Of a stretch of 64,000 nucleotides of DNA, positions 60,746-64,000 are shown one piece after another; position 1 is the first letter of the stretch, and every line of letters begins with the position of its first letter. Source of the stretch: Paenibacillus montanisoli (GTDB lineage: Bacteria; Bacillota; Bacilli; Paenibacillales; Paenibacillaceae); assembly GCF_003268025.1 (NCBI RefSeq), contig NZ_QLUW01000003.1, positions 496,001 through 560,000 of the forward strand, in the 5' to 3' direction. The notes below the pieces were generated by a model, which was given only the letters and a program-made list of their open reading frames with translations, was not told the origin of the DNA and did no database searches. Made by a program: the position numbers and the translations under genes.

Positions 60746-62767
60746 TTACTCAATAATAAGAACGCCGTAACCGGCGATTTCGGTTTGTCCTGAAATGGAG
60801 CTGCCGGTAATAAGATCGGTACCGGATTCGCTGCCTAAATCGATCGTGACAGGCCCTGCATTATGATTCAGCACGAATAAATAAGTCCGGTTATCGATGG
60901 CACGGCGTGTAAGCTCGACGCCAGGCGCTTTGCCCGGCAGCGGCTCGATCCCGTGCTGGCTGCACAGCTCGGCGGCAAAACCGCGCAAAAACGCTTCATC
61001 AGGACTCGATGCGACGTACCAGGCTTGTCCGCCGCCGAACCGGTTGCGGGTAAGCACGGGCATGCCGGCGTAGAAATCTTCGCCATATACGGCCAGTACG
61101 TCGGCGCCTTCGCTATGGATTAAATCGCACAGCAAAGAGCAGCTGAACGTGCCCTGAAGCGAACCGTACGATTCATTCATGACGATCTTATTGCTGCTGT
61201 CCGGGTAAAGGGCATCGATTTCTTCCGCCCAGATGCCGAGCAGCTGGCGCAGCTCGCCGGGATAGCCGCCTAAGGTGACGATGTCGTTCTCGTTCACGAT
61301 GCCGCTGAAGAAGGTCGTGACGAACGTACCGCCGCCCGAGACAAACGCCTCGATCCGCGAAGCCATGCCAGGCTTAACCATGTACATGACCGGCGCGACA
61401 ACGATATCGTATTCCTCTATACGGTCCTCAAACGAAACGATATCCACTTGATAACCGCCATCGTAGAACGCGCGGTAATACTTGTGAATTTCATCCACAT
61501 ACTTCAAATCAACGGTCGGACCGCTGGAATATTCGATTGCCCAGCGGTTCTCCCAGTCAAACATAATCGCGACGCGGCTCGGCAGCCGGGAACCGAGCAG
61601 CTTCGTGCCGAACGAGGAAAGCTCCGCGCCAAGCTGAGCGCATTCCCGGAATACGCGGGTGTGCTCATGGCCGACATGCTCGATGAGCGCGCCGTGGTAT
61701 TTCTCGCAAGCGCCGACAGAGCGCCGCAGCTGGAAGAACATGACGCTGTCCGAGCCGTGCGCGACGGCCTGGTAGCTCCATAGCCGCATAATGCCTGGGC
61801 GCTTTAGCGTATTGTAGGCCTGCCAGTTCTGTTGGCTCGGCGTCTGCTCCATCAGCAGAAACGGTGCGCCGCCTTTGAGCCCCCGCATCAGATCATGCGT
61901 CATGGCGACGTAGCTGGACGGCGTATTCATCGACGGATAGTTGTCCCACGCGACGATATCCATATGCTTGGCCCACTTGAAATAATCAAGCGGTTTGTAG
62001 GTACCCATCAGATTCGTCGTAACGGGAATATGAGGGGTAATCATTTTGATTGCGTCATATTCCAGCTTGTAGCAGTCCAGCATGCTGTCCGAATTGAAGC
62101 GGGTATAGTCTAGAGAAATGCCCTGGAAGCAGGTGGAGTTATAGGACCATTGCTCGGATAAGGCATTTGGCAGCACGATTTCATCCCAATCGTAGAACGT
62201 ATGCCCCCAGAAGCGGGTGTTCCACTGCTCGTTCAGCTTGTCCAGCGTGCCGTATTTCTTCTGCAGCCAAACCCGGAAGGCGGCTTCGCAGCGGTCGCAA
62301 TAGCAATCGCCGCCGTATTCGTTGGACACGTGCCACAGCAAGAGAGCAGGATGATTTCCATATCTCTCCGCCAGCTTTGAGGCGAGACGGGTCGAGTAAG
62401 TACGGTAGGTCTCGCTGTTCGGACAAGAGTTGTGGCGTGCGCCGAATTTGCGTTTGCGGCCTTCGAAATCCGTACGCAGCACATCGGAATGACGGCGCGC
62501 CATCCAAGCCGGATGAGCGCCTGTACTTGTGGCTAGACAAGCATGGATACCGTTCTGGTGGAGCATATCCATGATGCGGTCGAGCGTCTCGAAGTTGTAC
62601 GTATCTTCGCTAGGCTGAAGCATCGCCCAGGAGAAAACGTTGACGGTAGCGATATTCATGCCGGCGAGCTCGATCAGCCGCATATCCTCCGGCCAGATGC
62701 TCGGATCCCACTGCTCGGGATTGTAATCGCCGCCATATAACATTTTGGGCAGTTTGGCTGTATCCAT
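60746..62767 (-). CDS. Beta-galactosidase, glycoside hydrolase family 42
   Basis: The 673-residue protein has the family layout: YGGDYNPEQWDPSIWPEDM at the start, the acid/base Glu in WHVSNEYGGDC near residue 148, the zinc cysteines CYCDRC just after, the nucleophile Glu in LLMEQTPSQQNW near residue 310, and the trimerisation and C-terminal beta domains. GGAGGAAATGAC precedes the ATG. No signal peptide, so it hydrolyses galactosides imported into the cell. It supplies galactose that galKET at 19 kb could use. An AraC gene is divergent. Confidence 0.96.
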   Translation of the reverse strand: MDTAKLPKMLYGGDYNPEQWDPSIWPEDMRLIELAGMNIATVNVFSWAMLQPSEDTYNFETLDRIMDMLHQNGIHACLATSTGAHPAWMARRHSDVLRTDFEGRKRKFGARHNSCPNSETYRTYSTRLASKLAERYGNHPALLLWHVSNEYGGDCYCDRCEAAFRVWLQKKYGTLDKLNEQWNTRFWGHTFYDWDEIVLPNALSEQWSYNSTCFQGISLDYTRFNSDSMLDCYKLEYDAIKMITPHIPVTTNLMGTYKPLDYFKWAKHMDIVAWDNYPSMNTPSSYVAMTHDLMRGLKGGAPFLLMEQTPSQQNWQAYNTLKRPGIMRLWSYQAVAHGSDSVMFFQLRRSVGACEKYHGALIEHVGHEHTRVFRECAQLGAELSSFGTKLLGSRLPSRVAIMFDWENRWAIEYSSGPTVDLKYVDEIHKYYRAFYDGGYQVDIVSFEDRIEEYDIVVAPVMYMVKPGMASRIEAFVSGGGTFVTTFFSGIVNENDIVTLGGYPGELRQLLGIWAEEIDALYPDSSNKIVMNESYGSLQGTFSCSLLCDLIHSEGADVLAVYGEDFYAGMPVLTRNRFGGGQAWYVASSPDEAFLRGFAAELCSQHGIEPLPGKAPGVELTRRAIDNRTYLFVLNHNAGPVTIDLGSESGTDLITGSSISGQTEIAGYGVLIIE

Positions 62768-62866
62768 CTATGTCATTTCCTCCAGTGAAAAGAATGATAA
62801 CAGCTTTATTTTATGGTAAGATGCGGAGGAGAGATATATAAAAAAGCATAGTCAGGATATGATAAT

Positions 62867-63751
62867 ATGGAACAGATTATCGAGCGGATCAAACGACTCG
62901 TGGAAGGTCAGCAGCGCAGCCGTTACATGATTACGATGGGCGAATATGAGCTTCCGCTGTATGTAGATAGCATTGGCATTAATCCGGAACAGGAACCGAT
63001 CGACCGGTCTAAGGGCTATCCCTGCTTCCATTGGCTGCAAACGGTGGAAGGCGAAGGGGAATTCGAGCTAAACGGCATCCGGTATTCGCTGCCGCCGGGC
63101 AACGGCTCATTGCTTTTCCCCGGGATTCCTCATTCTTACTCGGCCAAGGGCGGAAAGAAATGGTCGACCATGTATGTCACCTTCGGCGGTGTCTTGGCTG
63201 CCTCCATGCTGGCCTCGCTTGGCATTCGGCATACGGAGTGGCTCAATTGGAACGAAGACGCGCCGATTACTTCCCAGCTGATCAGCATGGTGGAGCAAAC
63301 GGGCCAAGACGATGACCGGACAGGTCTTGACGCTTCCGCGCAGCTGTACCGGTTTCTTACAATGATAAAAATCTATGGGCAGAAGGGCGGGCGCTCGTCC
63401 GTGTTCCAGCACCTGGAGAAGCTGGATCCGCTGCTCCATTGGCTCGATGTCCATTACGGGGACCCCGACATAAGTCTCACCGATATGGCAGAGCAGCTGG
63501 AAATCAGCCCGCGATATTTAAATTCGCTGTTCCGGCAGGCGTTCGGCATTACGGCCTATGCCTACTTAATCCGGCTGCGGATGATTAAAGCAAAGGAAAT
63601 GATGAGCCTCGGCGACAAAAGATCCATTAAAGAAATCGCCCAGCTGTCCGGATACCGCGATCCGAGCCATTTCATAGCGGCTTTCGGCAAGTCGGAGGGA
63701 ATAACGCCTGAACAGTTCCGCAAGCTGCATGGATTGACGACGGTCCTATAA
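62867..63751 (+). CDS. AraC-family regulator, divergent from beta-galactosidase
   Basis: The 294-residue protein has a cupin sensing domain (HWLQTVEGEGEFELNG, NGSLLFPGIPHSYSA) and AraC helices ISLTDMAEQLEISPRYLNSL and IKEIAQLSGYRDPSHFIAAF near the C-terminus. ATG 62867 has a weak AGGATATG site. About 100 bases separate it from the beta-galactosidase gene, its likely target. Confidence 0.92.
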   Translation: MEQIIERIKRLVEGQQRSRYMITMGEYELPLYVDSIGINPEQEPIDRSKGYPCFHWLQTVEGEGEFELNGIRYSLPPGNGSLLFPGIPHSYSAKGGKKWSTMYVTFGGVLAASMLASLGIRHTEWLNWNEDAPITSQLISMVEQTGQDDDRTGLDASAQLYRFLTMIKIYGQKGGRSSVFQHLEKLDPLLHWLDVHYGDPDISLTDMAEQLEISPRYLNSLFRQAFGITAYAYLIRLRMIKAKEMMSLGDKRSIKEIAQLSGYRDPSHFIAAFGKSEGITPEQFRKLHGLTTVL

Positions 63752-63775
63752 CGGTGTAAAGCAATTGGAGGCAAA

Positions 63776-64000
63776 ATGAAACGGACGGACGGAGCGGAAA
63801 ATGAGACTATGGACATAAAGCATTGCACGGCATGCGGGCTGGAGAAGCCGTTAACAGCCTTTACGAAAAGGGCGGGAAGCACCGGCAGACGCGGCATTTG
63901 CCGATCCTGCCTGCGCAAACGGAAGCGGGAATTGCGTTCGGAGGAGCATGAAGCGTTTGCCGCCGTCGCGGACGAAATACTGGCGGATGACCCGGGCGTG
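63776..64000 (+). CDS. Zinc-ribbon protein, cut by the window edge
   Basis: ATG 63776 follows TTGGAGGC. The 75 visible residues have CTACG (residues 17-21) and CRSC (residues 43-46), a CxxC...CxxC zinc ribbon followed by a basic helix (LRKRKRELRSEE) and an acidic segment. The pattern resembles HNH or recombination endonuclease VII-type zinc knuckles but the catalytic part is not visible. It begins 24 bases after the AraC gene. Confidence 0.7.
   Translation, partial: MKRTDGAENETMDIKHCTACGLEKPLTAFTKRAGSTGRRGICRSCLRKRKRELRSEEHEAFAAVADEILADDPGV

Overview
The window looks like chromosome from a spore-forming Gram-positive bacterium of the Paenibacillaceae (Paenibacillus or Cohnella type). The grounds are: strong AGGAGG-type ribosome binding sites, many TTG/GTG starts, moderately high GC with GC-rich third codon positions, spore-lineage genes (yyaC, cmpA beside tex and an SprT-like gene), the UPF0435/YfkK family, a class II GalT, several AraC regulators paired with glycoside hydrolases, and an encoded L-serine dehydratase alpha/beta pair. 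The genus is inferred from gene content, not from a marker gene.

Layout. 1-6.2 kb: a truncated secreted SGNH esterase, then a large stand-alone glutamate synthase subunit with a structured leader. 6.2-13.2 kb: an XRE regulator divergent from an envelope group (UDP-glucose dehydrogenase, LytR-CpsA-Psr ligase, a small membrane protein, a DUF1854-like protein, a PilZ protein), then a Cys-rich small protein and a two-gene ABC exporter. 13.4-19.1 kb: cardiolipin synthase, an FAD oxidoreductase, L-asparaginase II, and a gene-free stretch with tandem repeats. 19.2-23.0 kb: galK-galE-galT with a divergent AraC regulator. 23.2-28.1 kb: hypothetical genes, yyaC, a hydrolase and a methyltransferase. 28.2-32.8 kb: a cyclic-di-GMP block made of two GGDEF proteins, an HD-GYP protein with a broken HD dyad, a c-di-GMP-I riboswitch with a terminator, and a PilZ effector. 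32.9-42.5 kb: O-antigen-ligase-like protein, MazG-like enzyme, cupredoxin, DedA, thioredoxin-like, metallo-hydrolase, tex, cmpA and sprT. 42.5-43.6 kb: seven tRNA genes in two related clusters. 43.7-52.2 kb: GH127, KtrB, an enteric-type PyrB, Map and serine dehydratase. 52.2-64 kb: sugar-catabolic genes (TIM-barrel isomerase, Gfo/Idh oxidoreductase, GH38 mannosidase, PhyH oxygenase, GH42 beta-galactosidase), each group with an AraC regulator beside it, plus a secreted CAP protein and the start of a zinc-ribbon protein.

How it fits together. The most coherent system is the c-di-GMP block: enzymes predicted to make the messenger lie directly upstream of a messenger-sensing RNA that controls a messenger-binding PilZ protein, which would form a local feedback loop. 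A second PilZ gene sits in the envelope cluster, whose ugd gene is preceded by a promoter, a dyad and an intrinsic terminator, suggesting attenuation of polysaccharide precursor supply. The carbohydrate genes form separate AraC-controlled modules for galactose, mannosides and galactosides.

Several dispersed and tandem repeats in non-coding stretches (17.95 kb, 43.07 kb, 57.2 kb, 57.67 kb) are not explained by any gene.
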